A DNA stretch of 64,000 nucleotides from Bradyrhizobium lablabi (lineage in GTDB: Bacteria; Pseudomonadota; Alphaproteobacteria; Rhizobiales; Xanthobacteraceae): contig NZ_JAFCJK010000003.1 in assembly GCF_018131005.1 (NCBI RefSeq), forward strand, positions 496,001 through 560,000, in the 5' to 3' direction. The position numbers and the translations under genes are program-made. The stretch's first letter is position 1. Every line of letters starts with the position of its first letter. Shown piece by piece: positions 1-8,327 of this stretch. The notes below the pieces were generated by a model that saw only the letters and a program-made list of their open reading frames with translations, made no database searches and had not been told where the DNA came from.

Positions 1-57
1 GATCGGACGTTCGCGGACATTGCGCGCGTGCGGCGAAAACACAGAGGGAGGAGTGCA

Positions 58-1308
58 ATGCTGAAAGGCAGTGTGGGACTAATTGCGCTGGGCAGCCTGC
101 TGCTCTCGGGGACGGCGTTCGCACAGGAGAAGATCAAGGTCGGCGTGACCGCGACGCTCGAGGGCACCTACACGGTGCTCGGCGAGGACGGCATCCGCGG
201 CTTCCAGACTGCCCTCAACACGCTCGGCAAGAAGGTCGGCGACAAGGAACTCGAGTTCGTCATCGCCTCAACCGACGCCACGCCCGACTCCGCGGTACGC
301 GCGGTGCGCAAGCTGATCGAGCAGGACAAGGTGCAGATCCTGCTGTCGCCGCTGTCAGGCGACGAAGGCATCGCAGTGAAGAATTTTGCCAAGACCCATC
401 CGGAACTGACCTTCATCAACGCAGCCTCCGGTGCGCAGGAGACGACCTATGTCGACCCGGCGCCGAACTTCTTCCGTTACAACATGGACGGCGCGCAGTG
501 GCAGGTGGGTCTCGGCAAATACGCCTATGAGACCAAAGGCTATCGCAAGATCGCGACTGTCGGCGAGGATTACTCTTTCATCTACACTCAGGTGTTTGGC
601 CTCGTGCTTGAATTTTGCGGCGCCGGCGGCCAGGTCACCAACCGGCAATGGGTGCCACTCGGCACCAAGGACTTCGCCTCAGTCATCGCGGCGCTGCCCG
701 ACGATGTCGATGCGATCTATCTCGGGCTCGGCGGCGCCGACGCCGTCAATTTCCTGAACCAGTACCAGCAGGCCGGCGGCAAGGCGCACCTGATGGGCGG
801 CTCGATCATGATCGACCAAACCATCCTGTCGTCAAAGGGCAGCGCCAAGAACGCGCTGATCGGCACCATCGCGGCAAGCGGCCAGGCCGACACCTGGGAG
901 GATCCCGCCTGGCAGAAATTTGTGAAGGCCTATCAGGACTCCTTCCCGCCGAATAAGCGCTTCCCGAGCCCGTCGCTGCTCGCGACCAACTATTACGGCT
1001 CGACCATGGCGCTGATCCTAGGCTTGCGGCAGGTCAATGGCGACCTCTCCAACAACCAGGCCAAGTTGAAGGAAGCATTGGCGAAAATCGAACTCGACGC
1101 GCCCAATGGCAAGATCAAGCTCGACTCCAACCGGCAGGCGATCGGCACCAACTTCGTGACCGAGGTGGTGGATGACGGCAAAGGCGCGCTGTTCAGCAAG
1201 GTCGTGAAGGTGATCCCTAACGTCAACCAGACGCTCGGCTACGATCCGGCTGTCTTTGCCAAAATCGGCCTACCGAGCCGGACGGTCCCGGAGTGCAAGA
1301 AATACTGA
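58..1308 (+). CDS. ABC transporter substrate-binding protein, branched-chain amino acid (HAAT) type
   Basis: Periplasmic ligand-binding protein (type 1 fold, Leu/Ile/Val-binding family) expected to deliver a small molecule to the permease/ATPase set encoded at 2384-7465. The 416-residue product starts with a clear Sec signal peptide (hydrophobic run ending in AFAQ, about residue 23), and the mature part opens with the family-typical IKVGVTATLEG. The ATG at 58 is preferred over the GTG at 28 because a GGGAGGAG ribosome site lies just ahead of it and it begins the signal peptide directly. The substrate cannot be read from sequence: this family binds amino acids, amides, urea and aromatic acids. 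The catabolic genes downstream suggest the ligand is their substrate. Confidence 0.9.
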   Translation: MLKGSVGLIALGSLLLSGTAFAQEKIKVGVTATLEGTYTVLGEDGIRGFQTALNTLGKKVGDKELEFVIASTDATPDSAVRAVRKLIEQDKVQILLSPLSGDEGIAVKNFAKTHPELTFINAASGAQETTYVDPAPNFFRYNMDGAQWQVGLGKYAYETKGYRKIATVGEDYSFIYTQVFGLVLEFCGAGGQVTNRQWVPLGTKDFASVIAALPDDVDAIYLGLGGADAVNFLNQYQQAGGKAHLMGGSIMIDQTILSSKGSAKNALIGTIAASGQADTWEDPAWQKFVKAYQDSFPPNKRFPSPSLLATNYYGSTMALILGLRQVNGDLSNNQAKLKEALAKIELDAPNGKIKLDSNRQAIGTNFVTEVVDDGKGALFSKVVKVIPNVNQTLGYDPAVFAKIGLPSRTVPECKKY

Positions 1309-1349
1309 CGCCTTTTTTGCAGTGCGAGCTAGCCGGTGGCTGACTGGTT

Positions 1350-1369
1350 GCGAGAGGCATTCCTCTCGC
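1350..1369 (+). other. Intergenic hairpin between binding-protein gene and AraC gene
   Basis: An 8-bp perfect stem (GCGAGAGG / CCTCTCGC) closes a CATT tetraloop, 42 bases after the binding-protein stop. No T-run follows, so it is not a typical intrinsic terminator. It may stabilise the 3' end of the binding-protein mRNA, which is usually made in excess over the permeases. Confidence 0.5.
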
Positions 1370-1436
1370 TCTTGCAATCTCCGCGCGGATGTTGAACGCT
1401 GGTCGAAAAGCTAAAAACATCCGCGGGAGGTAAGGC

Positions 1437-2264
1437 ATGAGCAGGGCGCTTGCCGTCTTCCACGGCCGGTTCGGTCGCGCGACGGTCTATCAGTTGAACC
1501 GCCCCTTCAACGTGCATGCGCATCGCGAAGGGCACTTGATCTTTCATGTCGGCGGGACGCCGGCGCAGATCGACGTCTCCGATCAGCGCTGGCTACTCAA
1601 GGATGACTCCGTCGTTGCGATCAACCCCTGGGAGCCGCATAATTTCCTGCCGACCGACATGAATCACGGCGCGATCTTCTTCGTGCTCTACGTCAACGCC
1701 GAATGGTTCGCGCCCGACGCCGCCCACGCGCAAAGCTTGCGTTTCGGGCGCACCCATTTCAAGCGCACCGACGCGCTCGACAAGCACATTCGCCGGACCG
1801 CGGCGCTGGTGTGCGGCGCGCCGTCGCTGCGCAGCCTCGACTGCGAATTGAGGCAGCTGATCGACAGTTGCTACGAGCAGAGCTGGCAGCGGGCCGAGAC
1901 CGCGCAGGAGGCGCGCGCGGCTGCCGCGATCACCGATTTTCGGGTCCGCAAGTCGATCAAGCTGATGTCGGAGAGCCCGGGCGCTGAGATCGAGCTGGAC
2001 TCGATTGCCCGCGAATCCGGGCTGTCGCGGCCGCATTTCTACCGGCTGTTCAGGACGCAAACCGGCGTCACCCCCCACCTCTACATGAACACGCTGATCA
2101 TGGAGCAGGCGCTGGACGCGCTGGTCGCAACCGAGGCGCCAATAGCCGATATCAGCGTGGATCTTGGCTTTACCTCCCAGAGCGGCTTCACTCGCTTCTT
2201 CGCCGCCAATGTCGGCATGGCCCCGACCGATTACCGCCGCGCCGCCAAGGTGTTGCGTCCCTGA
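1437..2264 (+). CDS. AraC family transcriptional regulator
   Basis: DNA-binding regulator of 275 residues. The N-terminal half has the cupin-like effector domain of AraC proteins (HAHREGHLIFHVGG, then NPWEPHNF). The C-terminal ~100 residues hold two helix-turn-helix motifs, including ARESGLSRPHFYRLFR and the family signature region DISVDLGFTSQSGFTRFF near residues 235-252. A strong GGGAGGT site precedes the ATG at 1437. It sits between the binding-protein gene and the permease genes on the same strand, so it is the likely local activator of the catabolic cluster. The effector is unknown, presumably the imported compound or a metabolite of it. Confidence 0.92.
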   Translation: MSRALAVFHGRFGRATVYQLNRPFNVHAHREGHLIFHVGGTPAQIDVSDQRWLLKDDSVVAINPWEPHNFLPTDMNHGAIFFVLYVNAEWFAPDAAHAQSLRFGRTHFKRTDALDKHIRRTAALVCGAPSLRSLDCELRQLIDSCYEQSWQRAETAQEARAAAAITDFRVRKSIKLMSESPGAEIELDSIARESGLSRPHFYRLFRTQTGVTPHLYMNTLIMEQALDALVATEAPIADISVDLGFTSQSGFTRFFAANVGMAPTDYRRAAKVLRP

Positions 2265-2383
2265 GCGGGTTCCTGACGCATGATAAAAGATACTCTCGAT
2301 CAAATCCGCCGCGTTCTCCCTCGATAGGATGCGCCAGAACGCGATCCGCAGACGGTCGCGGCTTCCGAGGGAACGCAGCGGAG

Positions 2384-3394
2384 ATGACGAGGTTCATCGA
2401 ACGCCATCCGGCCTGGGCGCTGATCGCCATCATCGCCGTCGCGGTGCTGATTTGGCTGGTCTTCGCGATCTGGCCGCCCGGGCTCGAACAGGCGATCGGC
2501 CGCAAGCGGGTGTTCCTCAACGCCGTCTTCAACGGCATAACGCTCGGCGGGCTCTACTTTCTGGTGGCGAGCGGCTTCACGTTGATCTTCGGCCTGATGC
2601 GCAACGTCAACCTCGCGCACGGCTCGCTCTATCTGTTCGGCGGCTATATCGGCTACGCGATCAGCGCCTGGACCGGATCCTGGATCCTGAGCTTCATCGT
2701 CGCCTTCATCGCAGCGGCGCTGGTCGGTGTGATCCTGCAGATCGTCGTGTTCCGCCGCATGGAGGGCCAGGACCTCAGGCAAACCATGGTGACGATCGGG
2801 CTGTCGATCGTGTTCGCCGATCTGATGCTGTGGGTGTTCGGCGGCGATTTCTACCAGATTCCGACGCCGAGCTGGCTGATCGGTCCGGTGCAGATGCCGC
2901 TAGTCACGGCGGTGAAATCTTCCGGCGAGCCGGTCTATCTGCAATACCCGCTGGTGCGACTTGCGATCTTCGCCGCCTCCTGCGTGATCGGGATCGCGAT
3001 GTGGCTCGCGCTGAACCGCACGCGGATCGGCATGATCGTGCGGGCCGGTGTCGATGACCGCGACATACTGGCTGCCACGGGGGTGCGGATCCAGCTCGTC
3101 TTCGTGCTGGTGTTCGCGCTTGGCGCCGGACTCGCCGGCATTGCCGGCGTCGTCGGCGGCACCTTTCAATCGCTGTCGCCGGGCGAGGACACGCGCTTTC
3201 TGCTGGCGTCGCTCGTCGTGGTGATCGTCGGCGGCATGGGCTCGATCCCTGGCGCGGCGCTCGGTGCCGTCATCATCGGCCTCGCCGAACAGCTCGGCTC
3301 GGTCTACATCCCGACCTACGCCATCGTCGTCACCTTCCTGATCATGGTGCTGGTGCTGGCCCTGCGGCCGCAGGGCCTGCTCGCGAGGCGATGA
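2384..3394 (+). CDS. Branched-chain-type ABC transporter permease (LivH-like)
   Basis: Inner-membrane permease of 336 residues with about eight to nine hydrophobic segments. Family signatures are GLYFLVASGFTLIFGLMRNV near the N-terminus and LVVVIVGGMGSIPGAALGAV near the C-terminus, typical of LivH. It forms the translocation pore with the LivM-like protein encoded one base after its stop. The first hydrophobic segment lies at residues 10-35. About 120 non-coding bases separate it from the araC gene, enough for a promoter. The Liv family transports many ligands besides amino acids, so specificity is set by the binding protein. Confidence 0.92.
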   Translation: MTRFIERHPAWALIAIIAVAVLIWLVFAIWPPGLEQAIGRKRVFLNAVFNGITLGGLYFLVASGFTLIFGLMRNVNLAHGSLYLFGGYIGYAISAWTGSWILSFIVAFIAAALVGVILQIVVFRRMEGQDLRQTMVTIGLSIVFADLMLWVFGGDFYQIPTPSWLIGPVQMPLVTAVKSSGEPVYLQYPLVRLAIFAASCVIGIAMWLALNRTRIGMIVRAGVDDRDILAATGVRIQLVFVLVFALGAGLAGIAGVVGGTFQSLSPGEDTRFLLASLVVVIVGGMGSIPGAALGAVIIGLAEQLGSVYIPTYAIVVTFLIMVLVLALRPQGLLARR

Positions 3395-3395
3395 G

Positions 3396-4487
3396 ATGTC
3401 GTTGTTGCAGAGCACCCAGCTTCGCACCGAGCCGACCGCGTCCGCAGCACGTCGGGCCTTGGTTCGCGCCTGGCCAGAGCTGCAGAACCCCGTGGCATGG
3501 CTGGTCGCGCTCATCCTCGTGATCATGCCGCTGATCGCCAATGGCTTCTTCCTGATCGAGATCTTCGCCACCACGCTGATCCTTGGCATCATCGCACTCA
3601 GCCTGATGTTCCTTGCCGGCTATGGCGGCATGGTCAGCCTGATGCAGCTCACGATCGCGGGCTTCGCCGGCTACATGGTCGCGGTGTTTGGTATGAGCGG
3701 CAACGCCAATATCAGCCTGGGGTGGCCGTGGTGGCTCGCGACGCCGATGGCGCTGGCCCTTGCCACGATCTTCGGCACGCTCGGCGGCGCGCTCGCGGTG
3801 CGCACCGAGGGCATCTATACCATCATGATCACGCTCGCGATCGGCGCGGCCTTCTACTACTTTACCAACCAGAACTGGGCGATCTTCAACGGCCACACCG
3901 GCATCAACACCGTCGCGACACCGTATTTTTGGGGCATCGACTGGCGTGCCGATATCGCGTTCTATTATGTGACACTCGGGGTCGCCGCAATCTGCTACTT
4001 CGCGGTCCAGTATGTGTCGAGAGCCCCGTTCGGCCTCGCGCTGCAGGGCGTTCGCGACAATTCCCGCCGCATGGCGGCGCTCGGCTTCAATACTAACGCG
4101 CATCGGGTCGCGGCTTACGCGTTCGCCTCCTTCATCGCGGCGCTCGGCGGCGTTCTGCAAGTCTGGAACTACCGGCAGATCTCACCCGGTTCGGTCAGCG
4201 TCGGTGCCTGCATCGACATCCTGATCATCGCGGTGGTCGGCGGCATCACGCGGCCGATCGGGCCGTTCATCGGCGCCTTCATCTTCGTGATCCTGCGCAC
4301 CTTCGCGCTCGATTTGCTGGTGAAGTTCGGACTCGATGGCAACCGCTTCCGCCTTCTGATCGGACTTGGCTTCCTTGCCATCGTGTTCTGGTCGTCCGAC
4401 GGGGTGATCGGGCTCTGGGAGCGCTGGCGCTGGCGCCGCCGCAAGCCGTCAGCACCGACACGTCCGGGCGGAGGTCGCCATGGATAG
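3396..4487 (+). CDS. Branched-chain-type ABC transporter permease (LivM-like)
   Basis: Second permease of the importer, 363 residues, strongly hydrophobic. It has the LivM signatures AGYGGMVSLMQLTIAGFAGY (residues ~70-90) and SRAPFGLALQGVRDNSRRMA followed by ALGFNTNAHRVAAYAFASFI. The C-terminal tail is very basic (WERWRWRRRKPS), consistent with a cytoplasmic end. It starts one base after the LivH-like stop and its 3' end overlaps the start of the ATPase gene by 8 bases, indicating translational coupling in one operon. Confidence 0.92.
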   Translation: MSLLQSTQLRTEPTASAARRALVRAWPELQNPVAWLVALILVIMPLIANGFFLIEIFATTLILGIIALSLMFLAGYGGMVSLMQLTIAGFAGYMVAVFGMSGNANISLGWPWWLATPMALALATIFGTLGGALAVRTEGIYTIMITLAIGAAFYYFTNQNWAIFNGHTGINTVATPYFWGIDWRADIAFYYVTLGVAAICYFAVQYVSRAPFGLALQGVRDNSRRMAALGFNTNAHRVAAYAFASFIAALGGVLQVWNYRQISPGSVSVGACIDILIIAVVGGITRPIGPFIGAFIFVILRTFALDLLVKFGLDGNRFRLLIGLGFLAIVFWSSDGVIGLWERWRWRRRKPSAPTRPGGGRHG

Positions 4488-5262
4488 CGTCGCGCAGCGC
4501 CTTTCGGCAGTCGGTGCCGGCGCGGCCCTGGAGCTGCGCGGCGTGACGCGCCTGTTCGGCGCACTCGCGGCGCTGACCGATGTCACCATCACCGTGCGGC
4601 CGGGTGAGCGGCGCGCGGTGCTCGGCTCGAACGGTGCCGGCAAGACCACGTTGTTCAACTGCATTACCGGCGACTTCCCACCCTCCTCCGGCACGATCCG
4701 GTTCTTTGGTGAGGACATCACCCACTTCCCGCCCTACGAACGGATCCGCCGTGGCCTGCGCCGTACCTACCAGATTTCGGCACTGTTCCCCGCCCTCACG
4801 GTTCAGGACAATGTCTATCTCGCCTGCTGCGGCGTCTCGCGTGGACGGTTTTCGCCAATCCGTCCCGGCACAGACGACGCGCTCATACATGCCGCCGACA
4901 CGCTGGTTCAGGCGGTGCATCTGACCTCCGTGAAGCAGCAGCGCGTCGCCGAGCTTGCGCATGGCCAGCAACGGCAGCTTGAAATCGCGCTCGCGCTCGC
5001 CGGCGCGCCGCGCTTCATCCTGTTCGACGAGCCAGCCGCGGGTCTGTCGCCGACCGAACGGCGCGAGCTGATCGAGATCCTGACGTCGCTGCCTGCCCAT
5101 ATCGGCTACATCATCATCGAGCACGACATGGACGTCGCGCTGCGCGTGGTCGAGAGCGTAACGATGATGCACAACGGCCGCGTCTTCAAGGAAGGGCTGC
5201 CACGCGACATAGAGTCCGACCCCGAGGTGCAGGAACTCTATCTTGGAGGCGGCCATGAGTGA
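4480..5262 (+). CDS. Branched-chain-type ABC transporter ATPase (LivG-like)
   Basis: Cytoplasmic ATP-binding subunit of 260 residues. Walker A is GSNGAGKTT (about residues 49-57), the signature region is degenerate (ELAHGQQRQLEIALAL instead of LSGGQ), and Walker B with catalytic Glu is FILFDEPAAGLSP. The H-loop is IIEHDMDVAL. LivG/UrtD-type ATPases often show such a relaxed signature, so this is not a sign of loss of function. The gene overlaps both neighbours (8 bases each side), so it belongs to the importer operon. Confidence 0.9.
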   Translation: MDSVAQRLSAVGAGAALELRGVTRLFGALAALTDVTITVRPGERRAVLGSNGAGKTTLFNCITGDFPPSSGTIRFFGEDITHFPPYERIRRGLRRTYQISALFPALTVQDNVYLACCGVSRGRFSPIRPGTDDALIHAADTLVQAVHLTSVKQQRVAELAHGQQRQLEIALALAGAPRFILFDEPAAGLSPTERRELIEILTSLPAHIGYIIIEHDMDVALRVVESVTMMHNGRVFKEGLPRDIESDPEVQELYLGGGHE

Positions 5263-7465
5263 CCGCCGCAGCGCGCCTGCGCTCGACGTCAAGGGCCTGG
5301 ACGTTTACTACGGGCATTCGCATGCACTGCAAGGCGTTGACCTCACTCTCGAGTCCGGTGTGTTCTCGGTGGTCGGCCGCAACGGTATGGGCAAGAGCAC
5401 GCTGTGCAAGGCCATCATGGGCCTGGTCCGCCCCAGCGGTGGCTCGATCCGCTTCCGCGGCGAAGAAATCACGACGCTGAGCCCAGCCCGCATCGCGCGC
5501 CTCGGGGTCGGCTATGTGCCACAGGGACGGCGCCTGTGGCGCTCGCTGACGGTCGATGAGCATCTGCAGCTTGCCGGCGGCCTCCGGCGCGGTCCCTGGA
5601 CCGTCGAGCGCATCTACGACACGTTCCCGCGCCTTGGCGAGCGCAAGAACAACGGCGGCAGCCAGCTCTCCGGCGGCGAGCAGCAGATGCTCGCGATCTC
5701 CCGCGCGCTGCTCACCAACCCGCATCTGCTGATCATGGACGAGCCGACCGAAGGACTGGCGCCCGTGATCGTCGCGCAGGTCGAGGAGATGCTGGTGCGG
5801 CTGGGCGAGGACGGCGACATCGCAGTGCTGGTGATCGAGCAGAACATCGGCGTAGCGACCGCGGTATCGCGAAATGTCGCGATCATGGTCAACGGCCGCG
5901 TCAATCGCATCATCGACTCCGCGCAGCTTTCCGCCGATCGCGATTTGCAGCAACGCCTGCTCGGCGTCGGCATGCACGGCGATCTCGACACGGATGCCGT
6001 GGCGAGCTCGGCAAGGGCGGAAGCGGACAACACGCGAGAACCGGCGCGCAAGGGGCCGGTGCGCATCTACATCTCCAACCCTGTGGCGCCGACACGCTGG
6101 TCTCAGCCGGTGCCGATCGCCCGCATCGAAGCCGGCGCACGCACCCAATCAGGTGGCGCTACCCGGCTCGAAGAGGCCACCGGCCGGCGCCGCGATCCGA
6201 CGCCGGCGCAAGCGTCGGGCCCGCCGGTCGTGCTGGTCGTCGGCACACTCGACACCAAGGGCGCCGAGTTGCGTTACATCCGCGACATCATCGCCGGCAG
6301 CGGGCTGCGCACGCGCCTGGTCGACGTCTCGACCAGCGGCAAGGCCTCCAGTTGCGACGTCACCGCGCAGGAGATCGCGCTGAACCACAGCCGCGGCGGC
6401 GCGGGCGTGTTCGGTGCCGATCGCGGCACCTCAGTGACGGCGATGGCGGATGCGTTTGAAAGATGGCTACGGCGCCAGAGCAATGTCACCGGCATCGTCT
6501 CGGCTGGCGGCTCTGGTGGCGCGTCGCTGGTGGCGCCGGGCATGCGCAGCCTTCCCGTTGGCGTGCCCAAGATCATCATCTCCTCGGTCGCATCAGGCGA
6601 CGTCGGTCCCTATGTCGGGCCTGCCGACATCATGATGATGTATTCGGTGACCGACGTGCAGGGCCTGAATTCGATCTCGCGTACGGTGCTTGCCAATGGC
6701 GCAAACGCCTTGGTTGGGATGGTCAAGGCCCGTCTCGACGAGCGCGACGCCAAGCAGCGCGACACGAGCGGCGGCCTTCCCGCTATCGGCATCACCATGT
6801 TCGGCGTGACCACGCCGGCCGTGCAGAGGATCACGGCCGACCTGCGCGACGATTTCGAGTGCCTCGTCTTCCATGCCACAGGGGTCGGCGGCCGCTCGAT
6901 GGAAAAGCTGGTCGAGTCCGGGCAGCTTGCCGGCGTGATCGATCTCACCACAACGGAGGTCTGCGATCTCCTGATGGGCGGCGTGTTCCCAGCAGCCGAG
7001 GACCGCTTCGGCGCGGTCATCCGCAGCCGCGTGCCCTATATCGGCTCGGTCGGTGCGCTCGACATGGTCAATTTCGGCGCGCCCGACACGATTCCGGAGC
7101 GCTATCGCCAACGCAAGTTCCAGGTCCACAACCCGCAGGTCACGCTGATGCGGACCACGCCGGAAGAGAACGAGCGCATGGGCCGATGGATCGGGGAGCG
7201 GCTCAACCAGATGGACGGGCCGGTGCGTTTCTTCCTGCCCGAAGGCGGGATTTCCGCCCTCGACGCGCCGGGTCAGCCGTTCTGGGATGCTGATGCCGAT
7301 GCGGCGCTGTTCCGTTCGCTGGAGCGAACGGTGCGCCAGACCAGCAACCGCCAGATCATTCGCGTCAAGCGCAACATCAACGATCCCGAGTTCACCGCAG
7401 CTATCGTCAGCGCGTTCCGTTCCTTGTTCGGACGCACCGGCGGGCGGCGGAGAGTGGCGAGGTGA
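5255..7465 (+). CDS. LivF-like ABC ATPase fused to Tm-1-like (UPF0261) domain
   Basis: A 736-residue fusion. Residues 1 to about 240 are a complete LivF-type ABC ATPase: Walker A GRNGMGKST, signature LSGGEQQML, Walker B LLIMDEPTEGLAP. A linker of about 80 residues rich in Arg, Ala and Pro follows. Residues ~325-736 are a UPF0261/Tm-1-like ATP-binding domain with VVGTLDTKGAELRY, VSAGGSGGASLVAPGMRSL and SSVASGDVGPYVG. The ATG at 5255 follows a GGAGG site at 5244-5249; an in-frame TTG at 5243 is less likely. Normal LivF proteins are ~235-240 residues, so the extra domain triples the length. The next gene encodes the TIM-barrel partner usually found beside UPF0261. No frameshift is seen. Biochemical role of the UPF0261 part is unknown. 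Confidence 0.88.
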   Translation: MSDRRSAPALDVKGLDVYYGHSHALQGVDLTLESGVFSVVGRNGMGKSTLCKAIMGLVRPSGGSIRFRGEEITTLSPARIARLGVGYVPQGRRLWRSLTVDEHLQLAGGLRRGPWTVERIYDTFPRLGERKNNGGSQLSGGEQQMLAISRALLTNPHLLIMDEPTEGLAPVIVAQVEEMLVRLGEDGDIAVLVIEQNIGVATAVSRNVAIMVNGRVNRIIDSAQLSADRDLQQRLLGVGMHGDLDTDAVASSARAEADNTREPARKGPVRIYISNPVAPTRWSQPVPIARIEAGARTQSGGATRLEEATGRRRDPTPAQASGPPVVLVVGTLDTKGAELRYIRDIIAGSGLRTRLVDVSTSGKASSCDVTAQEIALNHSRGGAGVFGADRGTSVTAMADAFERWLRRQSNVTGIVSAGGSGGASLVAPGMRSLPVGVPKIIISSVASGDVGPYVGPADIMMMYSVTDVQGLNSISRTVLANGANALVGMVKARLDERDAKQRDTSGGLPAIGITMFGVTTPAVQRITADLRDDFECLVFHATGVGGRSMEKLVESGQLAGVIDLTTTEVCDLLMGGVFPAAEDRFGAVIRSRVPYIGSVGALDMVNFGAPDTIPERYRQRKFQVHNPQVTLMRTTPEENERMGRWIGERLNQMDGPVRFFLPEGGISALDAPGQPFWDADADAALFRSLERTVRQTSNRQIIRVKRNINDPEFTAAIVSAFRSLFGRTGGRRRVAR

Positions 7466-7468
7466 CCA

Positions 7469-8302
7469 ATGGCCAGGTTTGAACGCGCGGCGCTGTTGAA
7501 GAAGTTTCGAGACATGGCGGCCCGCGGCGAGCCGATCGTCGGCGGCGGTGCCGGCACCGGGCTGTCGGCGAAGTGCGAGGAGGCCGGGGGCGTCGACCTG
7601 ATCGTGATCTACAATTCCGGCCGCTACCGCATGGCCGGCCGCGGCTCACTTGCGGGGCTGATGCCGTATGGCGACGCCAACGCCATCGTGCTGGAAATGG
7701 CCGGCGAGGTCCTGCCGGTGGTGACGAATACGCCCGTGCTTGCCGGCGTCAACGGTACCGATCCGTTCCGCGACATCGACGTCTTCCTTGACCAGCTCAA
7801 GGCGCTGGGCTTTGCCGGCGTGCAGAACTTCCCGACCGTCGGCCTGATCGACGGCGTCTTCCGCGCCAATCTCGAGGAGACCGGCATGTCTTACGCGCTC
7901 GAGATCGACATGATCGCGAAAGCGCATGACAAGGACATGCTGACGACGCCCTACGTGTTCAGCGAACAGGAGGCCGCCGCGATGGCAATCGCCGGCGCCG
8001 ATATCATCGTCTGCCATATGGGCTTGACCACCGGCGGCAGCATCGGCGCGCAGACTGCGCTGAGGCTGGAGGACTGCCCGCCCCGCATCGAAGCCTGGGC
8101 GGACGCCGCGCTCAGCGTCAATTCGAACATCCTCGTACTCGCGCATGGCGGTCCGATCGCGGACCCGGCCGACGCCGATTTCATCATGAAGAAGACCCGC
8201 AACTGCCACGGCTTCTACGGCGCCTCCTCGATGGAGCGGCTACCCGTGGAGCGGGCGCTGACGGATCAGGTTCGCAAGTTCAAGGCGATCGGCGCGCGCT
8301 GA
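7469..8302 (+). CDS. Phosphoenolpyruvate hydrolase-like TIM-barrel protein (PF09370-type)
   Basis: Soluble 277-residue protein of the PEP-hydrolase-like/TIM-barrel family that commonly accompanies UPF0261 proteins. In plants the equivalent of both parts forms the single Tm-1 protein. Recognised by [20 protein letters not shown] near the N-terminus, then [20 protein letters not shown], and [13 protein letters not shown] near residue 185. It starts three bases after the fusion-gene stop. The true reaction is not established for this family; the annotation is by family resemblance. Because its partner domain is here fused to a transporter ATPase, it may act on, or sense, the freshly imported compound. 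Confidence 0.82.
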   Translation: MARFERAALLKKFRDMAARGEPIVGGGAGTGLSAKCEEAGGVDLIVIYNSGRYRMAGRGSLAGLMPYGDANAIVLEMAGEVLPVVTNTPVLAGVNGTDPFRDIDVFLDQLKALGFAGVQNFPTVGLIDGVFRANLEETGMSYALEIDMIAKAHDKDMLTTPYVFSEQEAAAMAIAGADIIVCHMGLTTGGSIGAQTALRLEDCPPRIEAWADAALSVNSNILVLAHGGPIADPADADFIMKKTRNCHGFYGASSMERLPVERALTDQVRKFKAIGAR

Positions 8303-8327
8303 AGCGCCGTGACCAAGGGAGGAAAAG

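Noticed and set aside
1350..1369. Hairpin after the first binding-protein gene considered as an intrinsic terminator
   Set aside because: The stem is perfect, but the following sequence TCTTGCAATC lacks a T-run, so it is listed only as a hairpin.
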